A DNA stretch of 10,606 bases from positions 1 through 10,606 of the forward strand of contig JANDJZ010001292.1 of assembly GCA_027943245.1 (NCBI GenBank), given 5' to 3'. Source of the DNA: Acanthamoeba sp. SK_2022b. Lineage: Eukaryota; Discosea; Longamoebia; Acanthamoebidae. A program made the translations under genes and the position numbers. A model generated the notes under the pieces. That model was not told where the DNA came from, searched no databases, and worked only from the letters and a program-made list of their open reading frames with translations. This document shows, piece by piece, positions 1 to 6,597 of the stretch. Position 1 is the first letter of the stretch. The number at the start of each line of letters is the position of its first letter.

Positions 1-86
1 GTCGCCGGGCGTTCCTGATACCAGGCGACGGCGAACAGGATCGCCATATAGCCCACGACAAGGCTGAGGATCAGCAGGCTGAACAT
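1..86 (-). CDS. N-terminal fragment of a membrane protein, probably a symporter-domain (SSS/CbrA-like) sensor histidine kinase
   Basis: Read on the minus strand, an ATG at 84-86 opens a frame that runs off the left edge after about 28 codons. The peptide starts MFSLLILSLVVGYMAILFAV and continues into a Trp-Tyr-Gln-Glu-Arg segment. It is one hydrophobic helix followed by a polar, basic turn. That pattern (Tyr-x-Ala-x-Leu-Phe-Ala-x-Ala, then an aromatic pair and an Arg) resembles the first helix of hybrid kinases whose N-terminal half is a sodium:solute symporter domain. This is a family resemblance recalled from memory and based on few residues, so it could be another polytopic protein. No strong Shine-Dalgarno is visible. 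It lies downstream of the transporter on the same strand, but a terminator hairpin at 128-155 separates the two, so it probably has its own promoter in 87-127. Confidence 0.5.
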   Translation of the reverse strand, partial: MFSLLILSLVVGYMAILFAVAWYQERPA

Positions 87-118
87 GGCGGCATCTGAAC
101 CTTGAGTATGGGGTTTCA

Positions 119-157
119 CAAGCGAAAGGGCGGACTGTCCTGCGACAGCCCGCCCCC
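119..157 (-). terminator. Rho-independent terminator of the MHS transporter gene
   Basis: The arms GGGCGG-A-CTGTC (128-139) and GACAG-C-CCGCCC (144-155) form an 11-bp stem with one A/C mismatch around a 4-base loop. Read on the minus strand, the stem is followed by a T-rich stretch (CCCTTTCGCTT). It starts about 25 bases past the transporter stop codon at 180-182, which is where a terminator for that gene should be. Confidence 0.75.
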
Positions 158-179
158 TCATCCGCGCCTGAAAGCAGGA

Positions 180-1860
180 TCAGGCGTTGAGATCGACGTC
201 CTTGCCTTCCTTGACCAGCAGGAAGCCCAGCACGACCGTCGCCAGCGCCACGACGATCGGATACCAGAGGCCGTAGTAGATGTTGCCTGTCGCGGCCACC
301 ATGGCGAAGGCGGTGGTGGGCAGGAAGCCGCCGAACCAGCCGTTGCCGATATGATAGGGCAGGGACATGGAGGTGTAGCGGATCTTGGTCGGGAACATCT
401 CGACCAGCGCCGCCGCGATTCGGGCCGTACACCATGGTCACATAGAAGCCGAGGATGAACAGGATCAGCACGACCAGAGGCTTGTTGACCAGGGCGCTGT
501 CAGCCTTGGCGGGATAGCCTGCGGCGGCGAGCGCCTCGCCCAGGTTTGCATCCCAGGTCTTTTTCCGGGCGGCGAAGTCGGCGGCGGGCAGGGCGTCGCC
601 GCGGAAGCTGTTGATCACCGTCTGATCGCCGATACGGACCTCGGCGACGGTTCCGGCCGGGGCCTTGACGTTCGTATAGGTCACGCCCGCCTTGGCCAGG
701 TAGGATTTGGCCAGGTCGCACGAGTGGTTGAAGACCGTCTTGCCGACGGGGTCGAACTGCAGATTGCAGTCGGCGGGGTCAGCATAGACCACGACCGGCG
801 CCGAGGCGGCAGCCTCGGCCAGACGCGGGTTGGCCGCGTGGGTCAGGGCGTTGAACAGCGGCATATAGGTCAGGGCTGCGATCAGGCACCCGGCAAGGAT
901 GATCGGCTTCCTGCCCACCTTGTCCGACAGCCAGCCCCAGAAGATGAAGAAGGGCGAGGCCGCCAGCAGCGCGATGGCCAGCAGGACATAGACCAGAGAG
1001 GCGTCAACCCGCAGCACCCGCTCCAGGAAGAACAGGGCGTAGAACTGACCCGTGTACCAGATCACGGCCTGACCGGCGGTCAGACCGACCAGGGCGATCA
1101 GCACCAGCTTCAGATTGGGCCACTTCATGAAGCTGTCCTTCAGCGGGGTCTTGGAGCCCTTGCCTTCGGCCTTCATCTTCTTGAACGACGGGCTTTCCGC
1201 CAGCTTCAGCCGGATCCACAGGGAAACGCCCAGCAGCAGGATCGAAACCAGGAACGGAACCCGCCAGCCCCATTCGGCGAAGGCCTCTTCCCCGACGGCG
1301 AAGCGCACGCCCAGGATCACGGCCAGGCTCAGGATCAGGCCTGCGATCGCCGTGATCTGGATGGCGAGGTAATAAGAAGCCCCGTTTGCCCTTGGGCGCG
1401 TGCTCGAAGAAGCATTTATAGGTGGCAGCGCCGCATGCTCCCCGCCCAGAGCCAGGCCCTGGATCAGGCGCATCAGCACCAGGATGATCGGCGCCGCGAT
1501 GCCGATGACCGCATAGGGTGGCAACAGGCCGACGACGAAGGTCGACAGACCCATCAACAGCATGGTGACCAGGAAGGTGTTCTTGCGCCCCCACAGGTCG
1601 CCCAGACGTCCAAAGACGATGGCGCCGAACGGCCGCACGGCGAACCCGGCCGCGAAGGCCATCAGGGCGAAGATATAACCGGTGGTCTCGTTCACGCCCG
1701 AGAAGAACTGAACCGTGATGATCGCCGCCAGCGATCCGTAGAGATAGAAGTCGTACCACTCGATGACGGTGCCGACCGAGGAGGCCAGGATCACGAGCCG
1801 ATCACTGCGACCGACCGTATGTTCCCCCTCGCCGGACGCAGTTGTTGCGTCGGTTGCCAT
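180..1860 (-). pseudogene. MHS-family MFS transporter (metabolite:H+ symporter), frame broken at three places as read
   Basis: This is a twelve-helix proton-coupled importer of organic acids or similar metabolites in the inner membrane, of the ProP/KgtP/ShiA type; the substrate cannot be read from sequence. The start is ATG at 1858-1860, preceded by GGGAGG (1871-1876). The early segment has a Glu-Trp-Tyr-Asp-Phe-Tyr motif, MFS motif A (GRLGDLWGRK) near residue 84, then RLIQGLALGGE and EHAPKGKRG. A second SDKVGRKP motif precedes helix 9. The C-terminus ends LVKEGKDVDLNA. The full length would be about 559 residues. Three single-base indels break the frame: a loss near 1432-1434, a gain near 1374-1376, and a gain near 419. 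Between helices 9 and 10 (about nt 490-850) is a roughly 110-residue periplasmic insert with two Cys. The protein family is clear. Whether the breaks are real or sequence error is not; error seems likelier because the intervening codons stay conserved. Confidence 0.85.
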
Positions 1861-1881
1861 TGATCCATTTCCTCCCAAGTC

Positions 1882-1899
1882 GCCGTTATCGGCCGTTAT
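1882..1899. repeat. Tandem direct repeat GCCGTTAT, 10-bp period, upstream of the transporter
   Basis: Two identical octamers, GCCGTTAT at 1882-1889 and 1892-1899, are spaced exactly one helical turn apart. They lie just upstream of the transporter's Shine-Dalgarno (1871-1876), so they would be in the 5' leader or close to the promoter. A regulator site is possible, but with two copies chance is also plausible. Confidence 0.4.
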
Positions 1900-2008
1900 G
1901 CGCGGCCTGACGGACGCGTGGAGGATCAGACTGACGCAGCCAAGCGCGGCTGGAGAGAGCGACTTTGGTCGAGGATCGGTGGTTTTTCGAAAACCCGCGA
2001 CGTGCGGA

Positions 2009-2755
2009 TCAGTAGGCGTTCACGCGCTTCAGGATCATCGGCACGGTGCGGCAGATGATCAGAATGTCGTCGCGGAACGACCAGCCGTCGGCATAGAGGA
2101 CATCAGCCTCAACCCGGCGGGCCATGCAACTGAGCTGGTGAATCTCGCCGCGAAGGCCGGAAATCTAGGCCAGGCCTGTCAGGCCTGGACGCACGGCGAA
2201 ACGCTTCGAATAGCAGGGCAGCAGGGCGCCATAATGGGCGTCGTGGGCCAGGGCGTGCGGGCGCGGACCGACCAGCGACATGTCGCCCATGATCACATTC
2301 ACCAGCTGGGGCAGTTCATCCAGACTGGTGGCGCGGATGAAGGCGCCGACGCGGGTGACGCGCACGTCGTTCTTGGTGGCGTGGGCGATCTTGTCGCCGT
2401 CCTCGGTCACCGTCATGCTGCGGAACTTCAGGATGGTGAAGATTTCGCCATTCAGGCCTGTGCGTCGCTGGCGGAACAGCACCGGGCCGCGCGTTTCGAT
2501 CACGACAGCCAGGGCGATGGCGCAATAGGCGGGCAGCAGGATCCACAGGGCCAAACCGGCCAGGACGATGTCCATCACCCGCTTGCACGCCGCAGAGCCC
2601 GCGCCGCGTTTGAATCTGGGCGTCCAGGCGGATCGGGCGAGGGGTTCACCCGCATCCGCATCCTTGGTTGTCGACCAACTGTCGAAGATGTCGGCCTCCC
2701 CCAAGAGCCTGTGCGATAATGGCAACGTTAAAGGCAAAGCTGTTATGCAACGCAA
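2009..2755 (-). pseudogene. Bacterial sugar-phosphate transferase (polysaccharide initiation, PssY/PssZ-like), interrupted by an in-frame amber codon
   Basis: This family (PF02397 type) transfers a sugar phosphate to undecaprenyl phosphate at the inner membrane, the first step of exopolysaccharide or holdfast-like polymer synthesis. Visible motifs: KRVMDIVLAGLAL (membrane helix), GPVLFRQRRTG, FTILKFRSM, LDELPQLVNV, MSLVGPRP and RPGLTGLA. The next codon is TAG (2165-2167), where the family has Gln (LAQ[IV]SG). The same frame then continues for 51 codons with ISGLRGE, a Trp-Ser segment and the typical terminal Asn-Ala-Tyr before TGA at 2009-2011. A single C-to-T change would explain the stop. 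The N-terminus is uncertain: the frame opens at TTG 2755, and a TTG at 2704 would give a more family-like start. The short form with a single hydrophobic helix resembles the truncated Caulobacter PssY/PssZ enzymes rather than the long HfsE type. It lies just downstream of the acyltransferase on the same strand. Confidence 0.85.
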
Positions 2756-2855
2756 GGTTAATCGCGGTCCTGCGTTCCGGGAACGTAGTTCCGTTGTTTA
2801 TAAGCCACACCTGACGGCTATTTGTGTAGGTATTTCAGCAGGGTGCTGCTGTCGG

Positions 2856-4016
2856 TCAGCCGTCTATTGAAATTACAGGCCCTGCTTCAACCCGCACGGC
2901 GGTTCTACCGCGACGATTCTTCAGCCAGGTGCGGATGCGCGCCTGAATCGGGTTGTCGATGGCGAAGTGGAAGGCGAAGGCGAAGCCTACGGCGGCGGCC
3001 ACTCCCATGCCCCAAAGCACCCACTGAACCGGTTCGGACAGGGCGAAGCGAGCGGCCGCCACATTGACGACGCCGAACCAGGCGATCCGCACCACCTCGT
3101 TGGAGATGAACATCGAGAACGAAACCTGGGCGGCCTGCTCGACCAGTTTGGATGGTCTGGTCACCGGCACGGCGCCCGCCGCCAGAATGATGATCGAGAT
3201 CAGGCTCAGCGAGATCAGGGCGTGCTTGTCGAAGTTCTGCACCACGGCCAGGGCGACGGCGGCGGCGATGCCGGCCCAACCGGCCAAGCGCGGATTGATC
3301 CAGATTTTCTGGGCGAACCAGGCCAGGGCCATGCCCAGGAAGAAGAGCGGCAGGGCGCGGATGAAACCGTAGCCCATCGGCATCTGATAGACGGGATAGC
3401 CCAGCAGGCTCCAGCACAGCTGGTTGGCGACCAGATAGACGCCGATGCCCGCCGCCAGCGCCGCCCACGGCCCCAGGCGCATCAGGCCGCGGATGATCCA
3501 GGGGAAGCACAGGTAGCAGCCGATCAGAGCCGAGATTGACCAGGTCGGCGCATTCCAGCCCAGGCCGCCATAGACGCCGTAAGACTGCAGCAGCAGCAGT
3601 TGCGCGGGCAGTTGGTCCCAGCGGAACCATTCGGGATTGCGTGGCGCCACGCCCGCCGCCGTGCTCAGCAGCACCAGCGTCACCAGCGACAGGCCCATGA
3701 TCAGATGGGCCGGGGTGACGCGCAGGAACCGCTTCAGGAAGAAGTCCGTCGGCGACGCATCCGGCCCTTGTCCACCGCTTTGCGCCGCCAGACGCATCAG
3801 CACATAGCCGGAATCGATCCAGGAAGAAGTTGGTCAGCAGAAAGCCGCCGCGCTCTCGAACGCCGGATGCAGGTGCTCGGCCAGAGGGAACGGACCGGCG
3901 GCCTGGAAGTGATGCAGAATGATCAGGAAGGCCACGATGAAACGCAGGGCGTCCAGCCAGCCGCCGCGTGCGATCGGGGTTGTCTCATTCCGGGTCGAAA
4001 TCAGCGTCCAGGGCAT
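2856..4016 (-). pseudogene. Acyltransferase-3 family membrane protein (probable polysaccharide O-acyltransferase), two compensating frameshifts
   Basis: This polytopic inner-membrane enzyme would transfer acyl, usually acetyl, groups to sugars of a surface polysaccharide or glycan. The start is ATG 4014-4016 with a strong GAGGAGG 8 bases upstream (4025-4031). LDALRFIVAFLIILHHF (residues 21-37) has the family's R-x10-H catalytic pattern (R25, H36). The motif FFLKRFLRVTPAH follows after about 85 residues, then eight or more hydrophobic helices to the TGA at 2856-2858; about 385 residues in all. As read, two extra bases near 3851-3857 send the frame to a TGA at 3834-3836, and one extra base near 3819-3821 restores it. 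Codons between the two shifts still spell the family sequence GGFLLTNFF in the alternative frame. The net change is three bases, so both flanks share one frame. The neighbouring sugar transferase suggests a joint role in polysaccharide synthesis. Confidence 0.82.
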
Positions 4017-4083
4017 CAGATCCGCCTCCTCTGCCCGTATGGACGCAAAAGGTGGACCAATTCCCCTGCCAGGATGGTGAATC

Positions 4084-4671
4084 CTAGCCTCGCACCAGTC
4101 TGAGGAACTCTTCGCGGGTGCGGGGGTCGTCGCGCACCACGCCGATCAGGTGGCTGGTCGACAGGCTGGCGCCCGGCGCATTGACGCCGCGCAGGGTCAT
4201 GCAGGAGTGCTCGGCCTCAATGACCACGCCGACGCCGTGGGGGCGCAGAACCGTCTGGATGGCCTCGGCGATTTCGGAGGTCATCTTCTCCTGGATCTGC
4301 AGGCGGCGCGCAAAGCCGCGCACCACGCGCGCCAGCTTGGAGATGCCCACGACCCGGTCGGTCGGCAGGTAGGCGACGTGCGCCTTGCCCACGACCGGCA
4401 GCATGTGATGCTCGCAGAAGCTGACGAAGCGAATGTCCTTCAGCACCACCAACTGGTCGTAGCCGCCGGTCTCTTCGAAGGTCTTCTCCAGATAGGACAG
4501 CGGGTCTGTCTCATAGCCCTGGAACAGCTCGCGATAGCTCTTGGCCACCCGCGACGGCGTTTCCAGCAGGCCCTCGCGGTCGGGATTGTCGCCGGCCCAC
4601 TGGATCAGGGTGCGGACGGCGGCTTCGGCTTCAGCCTGCGAGACGGAGGGCTTGGAGGGCGTATCGGTCAT
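4084..4671 (-). CDS. folE: GTP cyclohydrolase I (type I, FolE)
   Basis: FolE converts GTP to 7,8-dihydroneopterin triphosphate, the first committed step of folate (tetrahydrobiopterin-type pterin) synthesis, in the cytoplasm as a toroidal decamer. The 195-residue frame is intact and of normal family length. Zinc ligands are visible: C86 and H89 in FCEHHMLP, and C157 in SCMTLRG. Other family motifs are GLLETPSRVAKSY (residues 34-46), GISKLARVVRGFARRLQIQE (109-128) and the terminal REEFLRLVR. Start ATG at 4669-4671 has only a weak AGG about 8 bases upstream; no better start exists nearby. The acyltransferase lies 67 bases downstream on the same strand and arsH 74 bases upstream, also on minus, so read-through from arsH is possible, but no functional link is apparent. 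Codons and motifs read cleanly. Confidence 0.97.
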   Translation of the reverse strand: MTDTPSKPSVSQAEAEAAVRTLIQWAGDNPDREGLLETPSRVAKSYRELFQGYETDPLSYLEKTFEETGGYDQLVVLKDIRFVSFCEHHMLPVVGKAHVAYLPTDRVVGISKLARVVRGFARRLQIQEKMTSEIAEAIQTVLRPHGVGVVIEAEHSCMTLRGVNAPGASLSTSHLIGVVRDDPRTREEFLRLVRG

Positions 4672-4745
4672 GGCGGCCTACATAGCGAGGCTGGTCAGGG
4701 AATGGGAGGGCTTCGTCTGCGCTTTCCGGCGGGGAGCAGGCAGTT

Positions 4746-5468
4746 TCAGGATGAGGCCGCCGGCGCGGCGTCGGCCAAGCTGTCGGCGGCAGGCGACCGG
4801 CCCATCTCTTTTCGCTCGCTGTAGCGGTCCACCAGATAGTCGGCCCGCCCGCGTGTCAGCAGGGTGAATTTGTACAGCTCCTCCATCACGTCCACCAAGC
4901 GGTCGTAATAGGGCGAGGGTTTCATGCGGCCGTCCTCGTCGAACTCATTGAAGGCCTTGGCGACCGAGGACTGGTTCGGAATCGTGATCATCCGCATCCA
5001 GCGGCCCAAAACCCGCAACTGATTGACGGTGTTGAACGACTGAGAGCCTGCGTTGACCTGCATCACCGCCAGGGTCCGGCCCTGCGTCGGCCGGACGCCT
5101 GCGCTTTCCAGCGGCAGCCAGTCGATCTGGGATTTGAAGATGCTGGTCATGGCGCCGTGGCGTTCGGGGCTGCACCAGACCTGGCCCTCGGACCACAAGG
5201 AGGCCGCACGTAGTTCCTGAACTTTCGGATGCGACGGGTCGACGCTGTCCGGCTGGGGCAGGCCGTGGGGATCGAAGATGCGGGTCTCGGCGCCGAAGTT
5301 GCGCAACAGCCGATCCGCCTCCTCGATCATCAGGCGGCTGAACGAACGTCCGCGCAGTGAGCCGTACAGCAGCAGGAAGCGCGGCGGGTGGGCCAGGTCT
5401 GTCGGTCGCAGACGCTCTATTTCGAGTCGGTCGGCGAAGGCGGCGTCGAGTGCGGGTAGATCGATCAT
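4746..5468 (-). CDS. arsH: ArsH, NADPH-dependent FMN reductase for organoarsenical resistance
   Basis: ArsH is a flavodoxin-fold FMN protein that uses NADPH; characterised members oxidise trivalent organoarsenicals to less toxic pentavalent forms in the cytoplasm. This 240-residue intact frame shows the FMN phosphate-binding loop [10 protein letters not shown] (residues 36-45), the family signature [10 protein letters not shown] (100-109), IDWLPL (115-120), and the highly conserved [20 protein letters not shown] (141-160) and [20 protein letters not shown] (165-184). Length is normal. The start ATG at 5466-5468 follows AAGGGGAA about 6 bases upstream. It is divergent from arsR across a 38-base AT-rich spacer, so ArsR probably represses both directions. 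The last 20 or so residues are Ala/Ser-rich and probably disordered. Confidence 0.96.
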   Translation of the reverse strand: MIDLPALDAAFADRLEIERLRPTDLAHPPRFLLLYGSLRGRSFSRLMIEEADRLLRNFGAETRIFDPHGLPQPDSVDPSHPKVQELRAASLWSEGQVWCSPERHGAMTSIFKSQIDWLPLESAGVRPTQGRTLAVMQVNAGSQSFNTVNQLRVLGRWMRMITIPNQSSVAKAFNEFDEDGRMKPSPYYDRLVDVMEELYKFTLLTRGRADYLVDRYSERKEMGRSPAADSLADAAPAASS

Positions 5469-5506
5469 GGCTTCCCCTTTGCCAATATTTTGATTATTTG
5501 TGAAGT
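5469..5506. promoter_or_regulatory. Divergent arsH/arsR promoter region with AT-rich candidate ArsR operator
   Basis: Only 38 bases separate the two start codons. In this very GC-rich window the segment 5484-5500 (CAATATTTTGATTATTTG) is almost pure A/T and imperfectly dyadic, with CAATA on one side and TATTTG on the other. ArsR-family operators are typically such AT-rich imperfect palindromes overlapping the promoter. The operator role is inferred from position and composition. I cannot set exact -35 and -10 boxes for either direction. Confidence 0.5.
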
Positions 5507-5851
5507 ATGGAAATGAAGTCAGCCATAGAGGCCCTCGGCGCCCTGGCGCACGACGGGCGCCTGAACATCTTTCGCGCCCTGGTCCGCGCGGGGCCGCAAG
5601 GTCTGGCGGCAGGCAGGCTGGGCGAGGCGGTCGGCATGGCTGCCAGCACCCTTTCGAACAATCTGAACATCCTGACGCGTGCGGGGCTGACGACCGCCGT
5701 GCGGGACGGCCGGTCCATCATCTACGCCGCCGACTATGGCCGGATGGGCGCCCTGCTGGCCTATCTGATGGAAGACTGCTGTCAGGGATCGCCTGCGGTC
5801 TGTGCGCCTCTGAGCGAGGTCGTGAACCGGGCGGCGTGCGCTACGTCATGA
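5507..5851 (+). CDS. arsR: ArsR-family As(III)-responsive repressor
   Basis: This 114-residue winged-helix repressor should bind the ars promoter and release it when arsenite or antimonite binds. The helix-turn-helix spans about residues 37-62 ([20 protein letters not shown]) and the wing is VRDGRSIIY (66-74). The metal site is probably C91, C92 and C99 in [11 protein letters not shown], near the C-terminus. That matches the Cys-Cys-x(n)-Cys arrangement of the Acidithiobacillus ArsR type rather than the classical ELCVC site in the DNA-binding helix, which is absent. C111 is an extra Cys. Start ATG 5507 is chosen; an in-frame ATG at 5513 is the alternative and neither has a strong ribosome site. 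Its TGA overlaps the arsC ATG (ATGA, 5848-5851), so the two are translationally coupled. Confidence 0.93.
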   Translation: MEMKSAIEALGALAHDGRLNIFRALVRAGPQGLAAGRLGEAVGMAASTLSNNLNILTRAGLTTAVRDGRSIIYAADYGRMGALLAYLMEDCCQGSPAVCAPLSEVVNRAACATS

Positions 5852-6236
5852 CCATCACCCTCTATCACAACCCGCCTGCGGCACGTCGCGCAACACCCTG
5901 GCCATGATCGGGCGTCGGGCGAGGCCGGTGGTCGTCGACTATCTTCAGGCGGGCTGGTCGGCTGAACGGCTGCAGTCTGGCGGCGCAGATGGGTGCGCCG
6001 ATCCGCAGCCTGATCCGCGACAAAGGCACGCCCGCCCGCGCGCTGGGCCTGTTTGATGAGGCGGACGATCCGACGATCATCGCCGCCATGATCGCCCACC
6101 GGTGATCGTGAACCGCCCCATCGTCGTCTCGGACAAAGGCGTGCGGCTGTGCCGCCCGTCAGAGCTCGTGCTTGACCTGCTGTCCGAGCCCCTGGCCCGC
6201 TTCGCCAAGGAGGACGGCGAGGTCATTGGGGCCTGA
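5848..6236 (+). pseudogene. arsC: ArsC, glutaredoxin-type arsenate reductase, frame broken at four or more places
   Basis: ArsC reduces arsenate to arsenite with glutathione and glutaredoxin. The gene starts at ATG 5848 within the arsR stop and reads MTITLYHNP before the frame is lost. Piecing the frames by eye recovers the family signature CGTSRNT (from 5877, the catalytic Cys at 5877-5879), then VVVDYLQAGW, then LAAQMGAPIRSLIRDKGTPA, then VIVNRPIVVSDKGVRLCRP, ending at TGA 6234-6236. Apparent base losses are one near 5875, three in 5909-5925, two near 5975-5977, and one near 6098-6101. Added together they give about 131 residues, the normal size. The total makes the first and last codons fall in consistent frames, which supports the reconstruction. 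As read, only about 19 codons are translated before TGA at 5905. It is either a decayed gene or a badly sequenced one; no arsB or acr3 pump is present beside it. Confidence 0.85.
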
Positions 6237-6270
6237 AATTCCATTGAAGCGTCAAAACCAAGCGAAACGG

Positions 6271-6289
6271 TTAGCGCTCCGTTAACCAT
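6271..6289 (+). promoter_or_regulatory. CtrA-type binding box in the fliQ promoter
   Basis: TTAG (6271-6274), seven bases, then TTAACCAT (6282-6289) fits the Caulobacter CtrA consensus TTAA-N7-TTAA with one mismatch in the first half. It lies 45 bases upstream of the fliQ ATG, inside a 97-base intergenic gap that is locally richer in A/T. In Caulobacter such boxes overlap the -35 of class II flagellar promoters, including that of fliQ. The arms GGTTA and TAACC also make a small inverted repeat. I could not fix a -10 element. Confidence 0.7.
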
Positions 6290-6333
6290 CCTCCCGGCAT
6301 TTTCTGCCCAGTGATTTGCGGGAGCGCAGGCCG

Positions 6334-6597
6334 ATGAACGGCGCCGAAGTTCTGGATGTTGGCCGCGACGCCATCTGGCTGACGATCCAGCTGTGCCTGC
6401 CTGTCCTGCTGGTCGGTCTAGTGGTCGGCGTGGTGATCGGCCTGTTTCAGGCCCTGACCCAGATTCAGGAGCAGACCCTGATCTATGCGCCCAAGATCAT
6501 CGCCATCTTCGTGTCCCTTCTGCTGTTCCTGCCCTTGATGGGCGCGCTGCTGGGCGGCTTCATGCGCCAGATCGCCGCGCGCATCGCGGGCATGTAG
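6334..6597 (+). CDS. fliQ: FliQ, flagellar export gate protein
   Basis: FliQ is one of the small membrane subunits that, with FliP and FliR, forms the export gate of the flagellar type III secretion system. The 87-residue protein has the expected two hydrophobic helices, at about residues 14-38 and 53-77. The conserved linker FQALTQIQEQTLIYAPKI between them is the family signature. The frame opens further upstream at TTG 6316, but ATG 6334 gives the normal length and the family N-terminus (MNGAEVLDVGRDAIWL), with GGGAG and GCAGG upstream. The stop TAG shares its G with the GTG start of fliR, so the two are coupled. It is the first gene after the CtrA box and probably heads the operon. Confidence 0.96.
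   Translation: MNGAEVLDVGRDAIWLTIQLCLPVLLVGLVVGVVIGLFQALTQIQEQTLIYAPKIIAIFVSLLLFLPLMGALLGGFMRQIAARIAGM

Noticed and set aside
385..1863. A 492-codon plus-strand open frame opposite the MHS transporter
   Set aside because: Its composition (runs of Gln, Asp, Arg, His, Gly) is the antisense image of GC-rich transmembrane codons. The minus strand has clear transporter motifs, so this is a shadow.
1981..1995. Small hairpin GGTTTT-TCG-AAAACC after the sugar transferase
   Set aside because: Only a 6-bp, mostly A-T stem with no following U-tract. It is too weak to call as a terminator.
1763..2719. A 318-codon plus-strand open frame over the sugar transferase
   Set aside because: It spans two unrelated minus-strand genes and their spacer, shows no protein family pattern, and the opposite strand carries the conserved transferase motifs.
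2813..2864. Nested inverted repeats around the acyltransferase stop (GACGGCT/AGCCGTC arms with CAGCA-GGG-TGCTG inside)
   Set aside because: The outer arms are 7 bp with a 38-base gap and no U-tract follows on the minus strand, so a terminator call is not supported.
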